DNA from: Nephrocerus scutellatus
Taxonomy: Eukaryota > Arthropoda > Insecta > Diptera > Pipunculidae
Length of the DNA stretch: 64,000 nucleotides
Assembly: GCA_947095585.1 (NCBI GenBank)
Contig: OX352762.1
Coordinates: 44,938,018-45,002,017, forward strand
Direction of reading: 5' to 3'
The translations under genes and the position numbers were made by a program. The notes beneath the pieces were generated by a model. That model saw nothing but the letters and a program-made list of their open reading frames with translations. It had not been told where the DNA came from and searched no databases. Below are positions 22,833 to 33,718 of the stretch, in pieces (the first letter of the stretch is position 1; the number at the start of each line of letters is the position of its first letter).

Positions 22833-22850
22833 ATCCCATCCTCGTCGCCA
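22833..22850 (-). promoter_or_regulatory. Primer binding site of the gypsy fragment
   Basis: On the minus strand TGGCGACGAGGATGGGAT follows an LTR end (ATTACAACAAT) and precedes the gag leader. I cannot name the tRNA. Confidence 0.6.
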
Positions 22851-23296
22851 ATTGTTGTAATTAATGAAACAACTTCTCTTTTTTATTCAATTGCCTGAAT
22901 TCAAAAAATCTAATATCGTTTATAAAATTTTAATAAAACAAAATTCTACCTGAAGGTAACAGCAGGTATGTCTGCTGAGGAAGTGGATTAGATTATGTAC
23001 CCCGTATGTCACTTGACTATGTAATCATACTCGTATCAAGCTGATGAGGTAATGAAGGATAAGGATATGTTTCCACCAGAAGTTTTGTACGACGCATGTG
23101 TTAAGGAGGACGGAGAAAACGTTATAAAAATAAACACAAGCATAACTAAATTTATACAAAAATTTAAAAAAAAAAAGGTAGTAGATCTGGAAGACTAGAA
23201 CTGTTGTAAAATAAATGAAAGTAGTTTTTGTAGTTTTTAATGAAATATGTATATAAAATTTCAATTTATTCAGATGGGATTGTAATATGTCACAAG
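22851..23296 (-). repeat. Probable 5' LTR of the gypsy fragment
   Basis: It lies upstream of the primer binding site on the minus strand, with AATAAA near its end (about 22881). Its start is proposed at TGTGACATATTACA near 23294, about 440 bp. There is no second full LTR for comparison. Confidence 0.5.
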
Positions 23297-23303
23297 TCTC
23301 CCA

Positions 23304-24466
23304 AAATGCCATCAAAGGACTTCCAAAAGAGCCAAAAAGGACCCCCAAAGACCCTCGAAAAAACCCCTCAAGACCATCTAGAGACCTTTCAAAACCACCC
23401 TCTCAAGACCACCCTAAAAACCCCGTAAAGACGGTACGACCATTATAAATTTTTCCTCTAGACCCCCCTTAACCCATCTTAAGATTATCTTAAGACCCCC
23501 TAAAACACTCGCAAGACCCCACATAGAAACACCTAAAAACCCCCTCAAGACTCCACTCACGACCCTCTCAAAATCCCCTTAAGATCCCGTCAACACCACC
23601 CCAAGACACACTAAAAACCTTCTTAAGACCTCTTCAAGACTCCACTTCTGACCCTATCAAAATCCCCTAAATATCCGCTCAAGAACCCCCCAAGACCACC
23701 AAAGGACCTCCTCACGACCCCACTAAAGATCCTAACAAAACCCATTCGGGACCCCCTGAAGACACCTAAAGACTCTCTCAAGATAACCTCAAGACCCCAT
23801 TAAGACCACGTTACTACCCTCATAAATACTCCCTCAAGACGCACTCAAAACCCCCTTAAGATTTCCTTAAGACCCCTTAAAACACTCTCAAGACCACCTA
23901 AAGACCCCCTCAAAACCTTCTTGAGATCCCCTCAAGACTCCATTCATAACCCTCTCAAAATCCCCTCAAGAACCTCTCAAGGACACCTAAAGACCCCCTC
24001 AAAACCCCACTAAAGATCCTCACAAAATTCCCTCGAGACCCCCTCAAGACCAAACCACGACCTCTTTTAAGAACCCCTTAAGACATCACTCAAGATTGCC
24101 TTAAGACCCCCACAAAACCCTCTTAAGAACCTACCTAAGACCACCTAAGAACCCCTCTCAAAACACCTGCTCCTTATTTCCTTAAGAACCCCTCAAAACC
24201 CCACTAAAGATCCTCACAAAATTCCATCGAGACCCCCTCAAGACCAAACCATGACCTCTTTTAAGAACCCCTTAAGACATCACTCAAGATTCCCTTAAGA
24301 CCCCCACAAAACCCTCTTAAGAACCGACTCAAGAACCCCTCTCAAAACCCCTGCTCCTGATTTCCTTAAGAACCCCTCAAAACCCTCCAAAAACCCCACT
24401 CAAGACCCTTTTAAACCACATCAACTCACCTTTTAAAACCCCCGTCCAGAACGGCGATTTAAATTA
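23304..24466 (+). repeat. C/A-rich degenerate minisatellite, left part
   Basis: Short degenerate units of about 10-14 bp such as CCCTCAAGACC, CCCTTAAGACC and CCCTCAAAACC repeat for 1.1 kb. The plus strand is rich in C and A and poor in G and T. Reading frames across it are low-complexity artefacts. The BEL element divides it from the part at 38251. Confidence 0.93.
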
Positions 24467-24915
24467 AACTCTTACAACCTTGTTGATTGAATGACAATTT
24501 TATTTTATTTGTTCAGGGTTTATATACTACGATTTCTTATCATAAACATGCATTCGTTGAGTGCAGACAACTCGAACGGATTTTTCTCATGAAAAAGTGC
24601 TAAATTTAGAATTTCGGAAACCGAATAACACATGAATGCACACGTCAGCAGTGTGCACCTAACGTGGGAAAAGATAAAATATAATAATAAATATGATAAT
24701 TCAAGTAATTCAGCATATTGCACTGCACTGCACTGATCGTGAGAATGCAGAATACTACAAAGTACCACGTCAGCACATTGCACTGGTCGTGTGAAAAACA
24801 AAAAATATAATTCAACTTAGTAATAAGATAATACTTTGTTACATTAAGAAATATGTGCATATGTTTATTTGCGAGTGATACTCGTACTACAATATATGAA
24901 AATAAAATCTAAGTA

Positions 24916-25490
24916 TCGGGTGTTTCAACAGGTACGCTTCAACTTTTCTCCGATAGGGACGGCGAACGACGCCATATTTTTTATTGTTCTTTTGTCATTT
25001 GGAAACTTCATTAGTATACATTTCATCATGGAACGCTACACATGTGAACAGCGATTGCAAATCGTGCAAATTTTTTATCAAAATAATCGTTCTGATGCCG
25101 CTACTTTAAGAGCATTACGGCCATTTTACGGTCCATTTAACGATAAGGCTCACTTTTGGCTAGAAGGATTTGTCAACAAGCAAAATATGCGTTACTGGGC
25201 AGAAAGCAACCCACACGTGATTCATGAGGCACCGTTGCATCCCGAAAAAGTCACTGTTTGGTGCGGATTACATGCCGGCGGCGTCATTGGGCCATATTTT
25301 TGGTTCAAAGATTGAACTTCGTAAAACGTGCACGCGGTGGTCATGCAAAAGAAATCGAGTATTATACTTAAATGTGTCATATGTATATGTTCAAATTCGT
25401 TAATAGAAAAAAAAGTTAGTTCAAATGTCGAACAGTTTGTGTTTTATTCAAAAAAAAAGTTCAAGTGCTCTTATTGGAAAACCCTATATA
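24916..25490 (+). mobile_element. Internally deleted mariner-type element
   Basis: Inserted at a TA in the LTR (CTAAGTA before, TATAAACA after). The ends are GGGTGTTTCAACAGG and, inverted, GGGTTTTCCAATAAG. It carries a short transposase remnant. Confidence 0.82.
25028..25315 (+). pseudogene. Mariner-type transposase with internal deletion
   Basis: The ATG at 25028 begins an N-terminal helix-turn-helix segment (CEQRLQIVQIFYQNN) that runs to YGPFN. It then jumps directly to KAHFWLEGFVNKQN, which lies after the first catalytic Asp in relatives. The second DNA-binding helices and the first Asp are therefore missing. The frame ends at 25315 after GGVIGPYF, before the second Asp. It is close in sequence style to the DD41D transposase at 40079-41163 but is a different copy, and cannot be active. 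Confidence 0.85.
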
Positions 25491-25544
25491 TATAAACATT
25501 CTCCGCGCCTTGAACTATGTTCAACGTGAACGGTAAAGTTGTCC

Positions 25545-27425
25545 CTTGAGATGGCCATAAGAGCTGGATGTGGTGTGCTGACGACGTTGTATGTTAGTCC
25601 AGATCTTGTAACTCAAGATGATCAGGCAACAGAAGACAGCGATGTATCCAATCGCAAATTGATGGACATCATGGGCCTGTGTTTGGTGCAGCGACTCGTT
25701 AAGTTGTTGTTGTGTGATTAACTCTTAGATCTTGTCGTCTGGCTGTCCTGAATATTCTATCGTATGGTGAACTAGGTATTCCATGAAAATGAACAGATTC
25801 CCCACCGGCGTGAACCATTTTCTTACTGAGCTGGAATAGACGTTGTGCCCATGGATGGCAACTAAATCGTGTTTAACGGTGCAGTCCACCGGAATGGTTA
25901 TAATGCCAGACCATTGCAGAATTACTTGACACACGTTCCTTTGGCAAACGACGTTTAACAGAATTTTGTTTCGTAGGGAAAATATCCACTGATTTGAATT
26001 TCGATACTGGACCCAGTACTGGTTGTTTGCGAAATTGATAAACTGACATGATGAGTTGTCGAGAATTTGGTTCAAAAGGTCAACTTCACACTTGCTGCCG
26101 TTTGACCCCTTTTGATGAATTGGATGTTTTGGCTCGCACATGGTCTCGCCTTCCATGATCGAAATGCATAAATGCAACTCATTTTCCGTTAGTGGATAGT
26201 ATTGGTCTCGATGTAAGCTTATCATTATGTAGACGGTGGAAGGTTTTATTGCTACGAATGAAGTGTTGACAAGCACGGATACGGGAATGACTCGATAAAG
26301 TTCATATTCTTCAGATGACAGCAATGGTAGCTTTAGTCTAAATATAATAGTGTTTGAGATGCTTCTTCCTTCTACCATCATTAATTTGTAGAGCTGTACG
26401 GCGTTTTCAAATGTCTTTGGAAGATGAAGAGATGCTGGTAAATGGGCCTTAATAGTTGTCAATTCCTGTCGCAGCTGATGTACTGAAAAAATTGCGGTGC
26501 TTAGCCTTCCATGATGTAGCTCTGTCATTAGGTCCAAGATTGACGATTGAATTTTTTGAAGATTGGTGGTGATGAAAATTTTAAAAGTCTGCGACATTAA
26601 TAAATGAGCTAATTGTTGTCGATACATTTGGGTCGTTGAATTGTTGACTTGATCCATTATTTCCTTTATTTCGACGTCGAGATTTTGAAATTGTTTTTTG
26701 ATTCTTCCTTGGTTGATTCGGATTAGGTTGGCCGTAGAATTGATAACCTATGTTTGATTTTTCATAAGACGTAAGATATAATCTTCTCCAGCTCGTATAT
26801 CTATAATGACGCGCGACATACGTTCGGCATAGTCTGAATCTAAGACTCCAAAGAGGGCGTTGGCTACATTTCCCACAATATTGATAGCACCCCTTTTTGA
26901 TCGGGGAGATCCTTGTCGCAGTAGTTCGTCATTGTCTTCCAATTCCTGATAGAGATGAACAAAGTGTTGTATTGAATTGTTGCAGAAATCTTTATCTGTC
27001 ATGGTTCTGTATAGTGTTTTGAGATTGATCCAGCCTTCTCTTACTACGTTCAAGTCGTTTCGGTAGGGCTTCCGGTCGTAGTAAACCACTAAGTTCCATT
27101 CATCCGAAATTATATGCGCGTTACCTAAGTTTTCGAAATGGATTCCAAATGTAGAGTTGAATTGGAGTATTTTTACTCAAAACCCCATGCCTATTGGTAA
27201 TAGGAACGGGATGAGTAAGATAGTCGGTAGCGCAACGAGAGGATTGTTTCGAATTCGGTGGTGCTTCTGAGGTGCTTCTGCTTGAGGTAACCTTTGAAGA
27301 TGTTTACCGATGTACGGAGAACTTGAATTTAGCTCTTCACATGAAATTAACTTTGGAGGAACTGGTGGAGTTTTCAAGTCGGCTTGAGATCCCAAATCTT
27401 TAATATCAACAGGTAGAGGTGACAA
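25545..27425 (-). pseudogene. env: env of the BEL element (F-like, three stops)
   Basis: The minus-strand frame from 27425 shows a Pro-rich N-terminus and a hydrophobic segment (LVALPTILLIPFLLPIGMGF). A basic cleavage-like site SPRSKR precedes a Gly/Ala-rich fusion-peptide-like stretch GAINIVGNVANALFG near 26880. A long helical and Cys-containing ectodomain follows. The C-terminus has a transmembrane stretch (FAIGYIAVFCCLIILSYKIW) near 25590-25650. In-frame stops occur near 27177 (TGA), 26746 (TAG) and 25726 (TAA), with no frame change needed between. This resembles the envelope-like third gene of roo. It lies downstream of integrase. Confidence 0.8.
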
Positions 27426-27461
27426 CCTGTGAATTGGCCTTCGGAGGATGCTGTTTGATGT

Positions 27462-28206
27462 TTAAATTTCTGCAACGCGCACTACTCCGTCTTCTCCAGG
27501 AAAGGTCTGAAGTACTCTCCCCAGTGGCCATTTCATGACTGGACAGTTGTCTTCTTTAATAATGACCAAAGTTCCTGGAAGTATATTATTGCATTTGTGC
27601 TGCCACTTGCGTCGTTGTTGAAAATCATGTAAATATATATTCTGCCATCTTTTCCAAAAGCCTTCTTTAATGTCTGAAATGATCTTCCATCTTGCTGGGA
27701 GATTAGCCCTGGAAGGTTCAGCTGCTGGATCAATGGAGTTTGTTAATGGCTCTCCTATAATGAAATGTCCTGGTGTTAGTGCCATCAAATCGTTCGGATC
27801 AGCTGACAACGGAGTGAGTGGTCTTGAATTCATGAAGGCTTCAATTTCAATCGTCAGTGTTTCTAGATCTTCATAGGTCAATGATGCAGGTTCCATGCTG
27901 CGTTGTAAGAAACGTTTTGCCGACTTTACCTCTTCCTCTTGCTAGGAATGCGTGGTGTATCTTCGCACTTGCTTTGTCAGTGTGAATCATTTAGATCAAC
28001 TCTTGTGATTGATTCTTGGCGCCGACAAAGTTGGTTGCGTTGTCACAATACAAGTAACGGCAATTACCTCGCCTTTCGATGAATCGTTTTATAGCCGCTT
28101 TAAATCCCATGGTCGAGAGGTCCGTGACAAGTTCTAGATGAACTGCCTTTGATGCAAAGCAGCAGAATACTGCAATGTATGTTTTTTGAGGATGATTTCC
28201 CCTCAC
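27462..28206 (-). pseudogene. BEL integrase, core and C-terminal part
   Basis: The core starts at 28206 with KTYIAVFCCFASKAVHLELVTD and contains the second catalytic Asp in YCDNATNFVGAKN. The stretch that should carry the catalytic Glu (about 27900-27990) is shortened and out of frame. The C-terminal part (27896-27462) contains FMNSRPLTPLS, TPGHFIIGEPL and WPLGRV, typical of BEL/Pao integrases. It is separated from the N-terminal part by the LINE insertion at 28222-30337. Confidence 0.87.
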
Positions 28207-28504
28207 CTTAAAATGAGTCCTTGGCGGTCAGCCATCAGCAGAATAGGGGGAATAGCACAGAATGCTCTAGAATTGCAGGTGGCCGAAACTATCTCTGACT
28301 GGTGGAAGTGCGATCAAACCTCCACGTGGTGGCCGCCAGTAATTTTCCTCCAATGCAGGAAAAGCTGAATGATCGGGCTAGTCCCTTCAAAGTAAGGTTG
28401 GCGCGAGGCCAATAACCTCGCCTGTAAAAAATTATTATTACGGAACCCAAAATCAGCCTTGGATACACTGATGAATGACGACGACCACGGCAACGAAAAC
28501 GGAT

Positions 28505-28976
28505 AAACGATTTAAGAATTTTCTCATGCAACGTACGCTCACTGTATAGAGCTCGAGTTGCACAGCAGCTGGCCGATACCCTCTCTAAATATAAGGCTGA
28601 CATAACATCAATCCAGGAGATGCGGTTGACAAGGAATGGTGTCTTACAAAAATCAGAACATGACATATATTACAGCTGTCATGCAAGAGAGCATGTGCTC
28701 CGGGTGGGGTTTCTAGTCAGCAAAAGAATGAAACCCAACATTATCGGCTTCAAAGCAATAAATGAACGGCTATGTACCCTTCGCGTGCGGGGTAAATTTA
28801 AAAACATAAGCCTCATAAACGTTCACGCACCTACAGAGGATTCCCCAGATGATGAAAAAGAAGAATTCTTTGAATCAGTCGAACGGGAACTCCATGCCTG
28901 CCCTCAGTATGATGTAAAAATCATTCTGGGGGAAATGAATGCTAAAATAGGTAGGGAGCCAGTATTCAGGCAGTAG
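28505..28976 (+). pseudogene. RTE-like LINE endonuclease
   Basis: The APE-type endonuclease starts around FSCNVRSLYRA and shows IQEMRL, INVHAPTED and GEMNAKIGRE, the last with Glu where Asp is usual in the catalytic GD motif. A stop follows at 28974-28976. Downstream sequence to 29150 still resembles the endonuclease (NDNGQRV, TMFARKNIHKATW) in broken frames. Confidence 0.8.
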
Positions 28977-29584
28977 ATTGGCACCCATAGCTTACACGAG
29001 AACACTAATGACAATGGACAACGAGTCATAGAGATGGCAGCAAGCAATAATTTGGTAGTTGCGAGTACAATGTTTGCCCGTAAAAATATCCACAAAGCCA
29101 CCTGGGTATACCCGATGGAGCCACTCGCAACCAGATAGACCACGTGTTGATAGCCACAACCCGAGCCCGAAGGTGAATATAAAGAGCTCAGAAGATATGA
29201 AAAAACAGTTCACCTGCGAAAGAAAGCAGCTTTGGAGAAGAATCTCGTCCGTGAACTGGAATAGTACAGAGAGCAAGGACCGCACCAGACGTGGAAGTTC
29301 TACCAAAGAGTCCGCGGTATGACGCAATATACACCGCGTTGCACATACTGCAAGGATAGGGTAATCTGATCGCCGATCTTAAAGACATCTTAGAGCGATG
29401 GGAAGGGATATATCACAAAATGCAGCAATTATCGTGGTATAACGTTGTTGAGTACCGCGTATAAGATTTTCTCCTCTATCTTCAAGACAGGATAGCCCCA
29501 TACGCTAAAGTCATCATTGGTCCATACCAGTGTGGCTTCATCCCAGGCAAATCAACAACTGATCAGATTTACACCCTAAGGCAG

Positions 29585-30315
29585 GTGATGGAAAAATGTC
29601 TAGAGTTTCAAAACTCACTACACCATCTTTTTATAGACTTTAAAGCCACCTATGATAGCATAGCCAGAGTAGAACTTTATAAAGCCATGAGAGAATTCGG
29701 CATCCCAAATAAACTGACACGACTATGTAGGTTGACCATGACCAATGTTATAAGCCAAGTAAAAATATCCGAATCAAAATCAAGCCCATTCAACATCTAC
29801 AACGGGCTCCGACAAGGGGATGGACTGGCCTGCGTCCTCTTCAACCTGGCGTTGGAGAAAGTGATCCGAGACTCTGACGTAACGGCGAGAGGAACAATCC
29901 TCTATAAGTCAATTCAGATACTAGCTTACGCAGACGATATTGACATCGTTGGTAGAAACCCAAGAGCTGTACAGGAAGCTTTCATCAAGATAGAGCAGGC
30001 GGCACGAAATCTAGGGCTGCACATAAATGAGAGCAAAACAAAGTACATGGTGGCCACGTTTGCGAGAGCGAATTTGACGTAGTGCAATCCTTTAACTATC
30101 TCGGGTCAACTATAACAGCCGATAACAGTCTGGAACGCGCACGGTTGCTTAAAGCCAACAAAGCCTACTATAGTCTGTCAAGACTCTTCAAATCCAGGAA
30201 CTTAACCATAACATCCAAGGTGCTGATATATAAGACAAAGGTCATACTAGTACTTACATATGGATCCGAGACTTGGGTTCTTAGCAAAAAGCATTCTGAC
30301 CTCTTAGCGGCTTAG
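29585..30315 (+). pseudogene. RTE-like LINE reverse transcriptase fragment
   Basis: Encodes the RT palm and thumb: HHLFIDFKATYDSIAR, GLRQGDGLACVLFNLALE and the catalytic YADD, then YLGSTITADNS and VLTYGSETWVLSKKHSDLL. Upstream, QCGFIPGKSTTDQIYTLRQ is readable from about 29530. A stop and frame change near 30080 split it. A close relative lies on the minus strand at 46101-46980. Confidence 0.88.
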
Positions 30316-30349
30316 AGCCAAATATGATGACGATTATAAAATGAGTCCT

Positions 30350-30600
30350 GAATGGTCCGCAAAAAACGACCCCCGCATTAACAAATGGACGCGCTGGCTG
30401 GACTCTATGCGCTGGAAGATTTCCCATTATGTGCGTAAGCAATTTTGGTTTTGCCCTTGCACACCTGACGCAATTCTGAACGATTGATCGCGCATATGAT
30501 TTGCCCTTTATGGGCCAGAATTTCTGCCTAGTGATAGGTAGCAGAGCTTGTGGACCACAATGTAGATTCTCGCGGTGAAGTGGTGTCATCAGTAACTTCG
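30350..30600 (-). pseudogene. BEL integrase N-terminal zinc finger part
   Basis: The minus strand shows HRENLHCGPQALLP, RQKFWPIKG and CVRCARAKP, the HHCC-type N-terminal domain of BEL/Pao integrase. GVVFCGPF follows, where the first catalytic Asp of the core would stand but Val is found. It ends at the target duplication of the LINE insertion at 30338. Confidence 0.85.
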
Positions 30601-30806
30601 TGAACGGGTGTGAATTAGGAAGTAGTAGCGGATGTTTGGTTTCGTAAAGTATTGATGAGGCTTCCAGACGACCTCCTACTCGTATTGCGCCTCTATCGTC
30701 AATAAAAGGATATAAGCTTACGATTGGACTGTCCTTTGGGGTCTCTGCGAGTTGTTATAGATATCTTAAGTCCTTCTTGAACTCCTCACCCTGCATAACC
30801 TGCATA

Positions 30807-31799
30807 TTAAAGCATTTCCATCGGCTTCAAGGTACCCGTTTCTCCCTTTGGTTCCTTGTTCTTCGTGGCCCTCGAGTAACTAATAAATTGGAGTACGTAT
30901 GCGTAAATGCGTTGAAGTCTCCGGAAGTTGTTCTGATGATCAAGACTGTGCATTATATCGTAGGGCTCGGCTGTAGCTGCTAACACAGGTTTTGTGATTC
31001 TTTTCTCGACGTCGCATTCACCTTTAGTCATGTATGGAGGGGGCCATGCGGATTCCAATCCGTGTAAGTATAGAGGTCCATAAAACCACAGATTGCATGA
31101 TGTCAACTTCTCTACCGGGATTTCACGCGAAAGTATGTCAGCCGGGTTGTCTTTGGATCGTACGTATCGCCATTGTGGTGCTAATGAGAGCTCCTGGATC
31201 TTTGCTACGCAATTAGTGACGAAGGTTTGGAAGGATGACGACGATGAATTAATCCATGCCAATACTATTTCCGAGTCTGTCCACACATAGGTTGAACATG
31301 CTTTGAATCCCAGGTCCTTTTCGATGCGGTTGACCAATTTTGCTGCGAGTGTTGCTGCGCATTGCTACGCGATAAGTGACGAAGATTTGGAAGGATGACG
31401 ACGATGAATTGATCCATGCCAATACTATTTCCGAGTCTGTCCACACATAGGCTGAACATGCTTTGAATCCCAGGTCCCTTTCGATGCGATTTACCAATTC
31501 TGCTGCGAGTGTTGCTGTGCATAACTCCAGCTGAGGTGTAGTGAGTTTTTTTATTGGGCCACCTTTGACTTGGCACATAGTAGTCGGACTGTGATGATGT
31601 TGTCCTTATTGACCGCTCTAATCTCAATCGCTACGCAGTATGCCCTTTCAGACGCATCTGCAAATGCATGAATCTGGACAGACTTTGCTATTCTATGCGA
31701 ATATATATTTCGATCAATCTTGACGCCCTTTAGATGCTTGAGCCCTTCGTGGAAATGCTTCCACTCCAATTGTAAATACTTGGAAAGAACAGCTCCCAA
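30807..31799 (-). pseudogene. BEL RNase H region with a 160-bp tandem duplication
   Basis: From 31799 the minus strand shows the end of RT and RNase H: HAFADASERAYCVAI, LTTPQLELCTATLAAELV, YVWTDSEIVLAWI, then a second copy of the VNRIE-KDLGFKAC to WINSSSSS block, RYVRSKDNPADILSR and the linker to integrase. The unit 31218-31377 is repeated at 31378-31537 with a few percent divergence. Because 160 is not a multiple of three, the duplication shifts the frame. Confidence 0.85.
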
Positions 31800-31860
31800 T
31801 CAACTGCATCTTTTCAGAGTTTTTAAAGAGACATTTTTGCTGTTACTATTATTGGACTTA

Positions 31861-32143
31861 GTGGGCGCCGCCGTGGCTCAGTGGAAGTGCACATGGCTGC
31901 TGAGCATGAGGTTCAGGTTCGAATCCCAGCAACACCAAAAGTATTTTTCACGGTGTCCCACCTCTCGCGAATGGGTGACAAACGTTCCGAGAGTAACACC
32001 TTGTCACGGAAAGCTTCTCAATTCGCCGTTCGGATCCGGCCTTAAATTGTAGGTACCTTTTGTTTGTGTCCAAAAATTAACATGCGCAGCACAAATGGTC
32101 GCGAGAAGTTAGGCCTTGGACCGCAATGGTCTGTCGCACCGAA

Positions 32144-32170
<27 letters not shown>
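31861..32170 (+). mobile_element. tRNA-derived SINE, copy 1 (full length)
   Basis: The 5' tRNA-like head has an A box TGGCTCAGTGG (31874-31884) and a B box GGTTCGAATCC (31916-31926), about 31 bases apart. The body is about 300 bp and the tail is (ATT)n. Target duplication TATTATTGGACTTA at 31847-31860 and 32171-32184. It would be transcribed by RNA polymerase III and mobilised by a LINE. It interrupts the BEL RT/RNase H region. Confidence 0.95.
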
Positions 32171-32177
<7 letters not shown>

Positions 32178-32186
32178 GGACTTAAG

Positions 32187-33240
32187 AAACCCAATGGATC
32201 GAATAGGTGAGCAATGTCAGACAGTACGGTGCGTTTGTTAATTTTATCGTTAATGCTAGGTTGAATGTTCACGAGGGAGGAATCTGACTTAGGTATCCAT
32301 GTTTTCACAAGCGTTTTGACAAGAATAGAGTCATCAATGTCCAGATCTAATTGAAGTGCGATGTTACTTGTCGGAAATCTTTTTAATAAGCTCTCATGAT
32401 ATGAGCACCACTTTCGCTTTACGAAGCAGCTTATCTGCTTGGTCCTGCATTTCCAAAGCTGTACTCAGGCTATTTGAACCTGTCATTACATCGTCAACGT
32501 AGAAGTCCCTTTTTAATACTTCTGCACCCAACGGATAACCCTCGGTTCGTCATTTGCTAATTGTTTTAGACATCTTGTGGCAAGACAGGGCGCGGATGTA
32601 ATCCCGAACGTTACGGTTTCTAGTTGATAGGTCTGTATGTTTTCTGGTGGGGTGTCTCTCCAAAGAATTAGCTGGAAGCGTTTGTCAGCCTCGTGCATAA
32701 GTATTTGCCGATACATCTTTTCGATATAAGCCGTGAAAACATATCTGGGTAGGCGAAAGCGAAGTAGGATTGAGATTAATTCATCTTGAATGGTTGGACC
32801 AGTTAATAAGAGATCGTTGAGCGATATATTGAATAGGCATCAAAAACCACTCGTAATTTTGTAGTTGTGCTGCTTGGTTTTAGTATGCTGTGATGAGGAA
32901 GAAAATAGTGTAGTCCCTGCATCTTTCTGGCATCGATTTTTTCCATTTGTCCAAGATTCCTGTATTCATTTATGAACTGGTGATATTGCTGTTTGAGGTC
33001 TTCTTGACTTGCTAATTTTTTTTCAAGTACCAGGTAGCGCTGTAGCACAATCCCTCTTGACTCTCCTAGCTCGCTTGGATCTCCTGTGAAAGGGAGTCTG
33101 ACAACAAATCGCCCACTGCTATTCATTTTGGTGTTTTCAGTAAAATCGGTTTCGCACCTTCTCTCTTCAGCTGTGCGAATTCTTTCTTCTGATTGTGGAA
33201 CTTCTTCTATTTTCCAAAACCTTTCCATATCTTTCTTCAA
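32187..33240 (-). pseudogene. BEL reverse transcriptase
   Basis: From 33240 the minus strand shows RFVVRLPF, the fingers motif YFLPHHSILKPSSTTTKLRV, then QLETVTFGITSAPCLATRCL. The palm motif YVDD is encoded at 32490-32501. DIAHLFDPLGFLSP follows, cut by the SINE. At least two frame changes occur between 32803 and 32300. It belongs to the BEL/Pao Pol between protease and RNase H. Confidence 0.87.
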
Positions 33241-33305
33241 TTGGTCTTCAGTGCAAATCCCGCAAGTTGCCCATGATTGGGTTATGTCTCCAGCTTTTCC
33301 AGCGA

Positions 33306-33707
33306 CTATCCAGCCAAAGGCGTTATTTTTGGTACGACAAATGCTTCAAGACTTATAGAAAAGTCGGACGTTCTGGATTTCAGGAGCATATTCATTCTTT
33401 TGTATGAATGCCTTGTGCCTTCTCCGATTCCCAAGATGCCCATGGTTTCATTCACTTCTGGAAGCCTAAGTCTTCTTGCCAATTTTTCTGTTACAAAATT
33501 GAGCTGTGACCCGGAATCTAACAACGATCTGCATTCTACAACGCCGCTTTGGATGTCCTCAAGTTTGACTACTACCGTGCTAAGGAGCACGTAACATCTT
33601 TTGATTTGCGCCAACGCAGCTGCCGACACAATCGTATTGTCCTGTTCTGTGAATTTATCTGGATCGGTTTCCAGGGGGCGTTGTCCACTGGATGTATGAG
33701 TTGACAA
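33306..33707 (-). pseudogene. BEL aspartic protease
   Basis: The minus strand carries a BEL/Pao-type protease: CRSLLDSGSQLNFVTEKLAR contains the DSG catalytic triplet. The domain would process the polyprotein. The segment lies between gag and RT, as in other BEL elements. Confidence 0.85.
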
Positions 33708-33718
33708 TGCTGGTGTTT

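Larger units (their letters stand above)
22226..23303. repeat. 23-bp direct repeats bracketing the gypsy fragment
   Basis: The identical 23-bp string beginning TGTAATATGTCACAAG occurs at 22226-22248 and 23281-23303. It is too long for an LTR-element target duplication. On the minus strand it reads GGGAGACT then TGTGAC, like a purine tract plus LTR start, so it may mark two LTR starts of one element. Confidence 0.7.
24472..25498 (-). repeat. 3' LTR of the BEL element, split by a mariner derivative
   Basis: On the minus strand it begins TGTTTATACTTAG after a GGCGCGGAGAA purine tract (25499-25509) and ends at 24472. Without the inserted 575 bp it is about 450 bp. The section from 24660 to 24860 matches 34577-34786. 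Confidence 0.87.
28222..30337 (+). mobile_element. RTE-like LINE inserted in the BEL integrase gene
   Basis: Flanked by the 12-bp target duplication AAAATGAGTCCT (28210-28221 and 30338-30349). The 3' end has a short ATGATGACGATT-type tail rather than poly-A. It is internally deleted relative to a full element: the RT fingers are missing. The BEL integrase frame continues on either side. Confidence 0.92.

Noticed and set aside
23400..24440. Possible proline-rich protein genes in the C/A-rich array
   Set aside because: Frames arise from the repeat composition, are short and unconserved, and no codon pattern distinguishes them.
25539..25721. 60-residue plus-strand frame
   Set aside because: The minus strand encodes the env transmembrane segment there.
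31861..31935. tRNA gene
   Set aside because: A and B boxes are present, but there is no acceptor stem or CCA-end structure. The same head recurs twice more attached to a 300-bp body with target duplications, so it is a SINE head.
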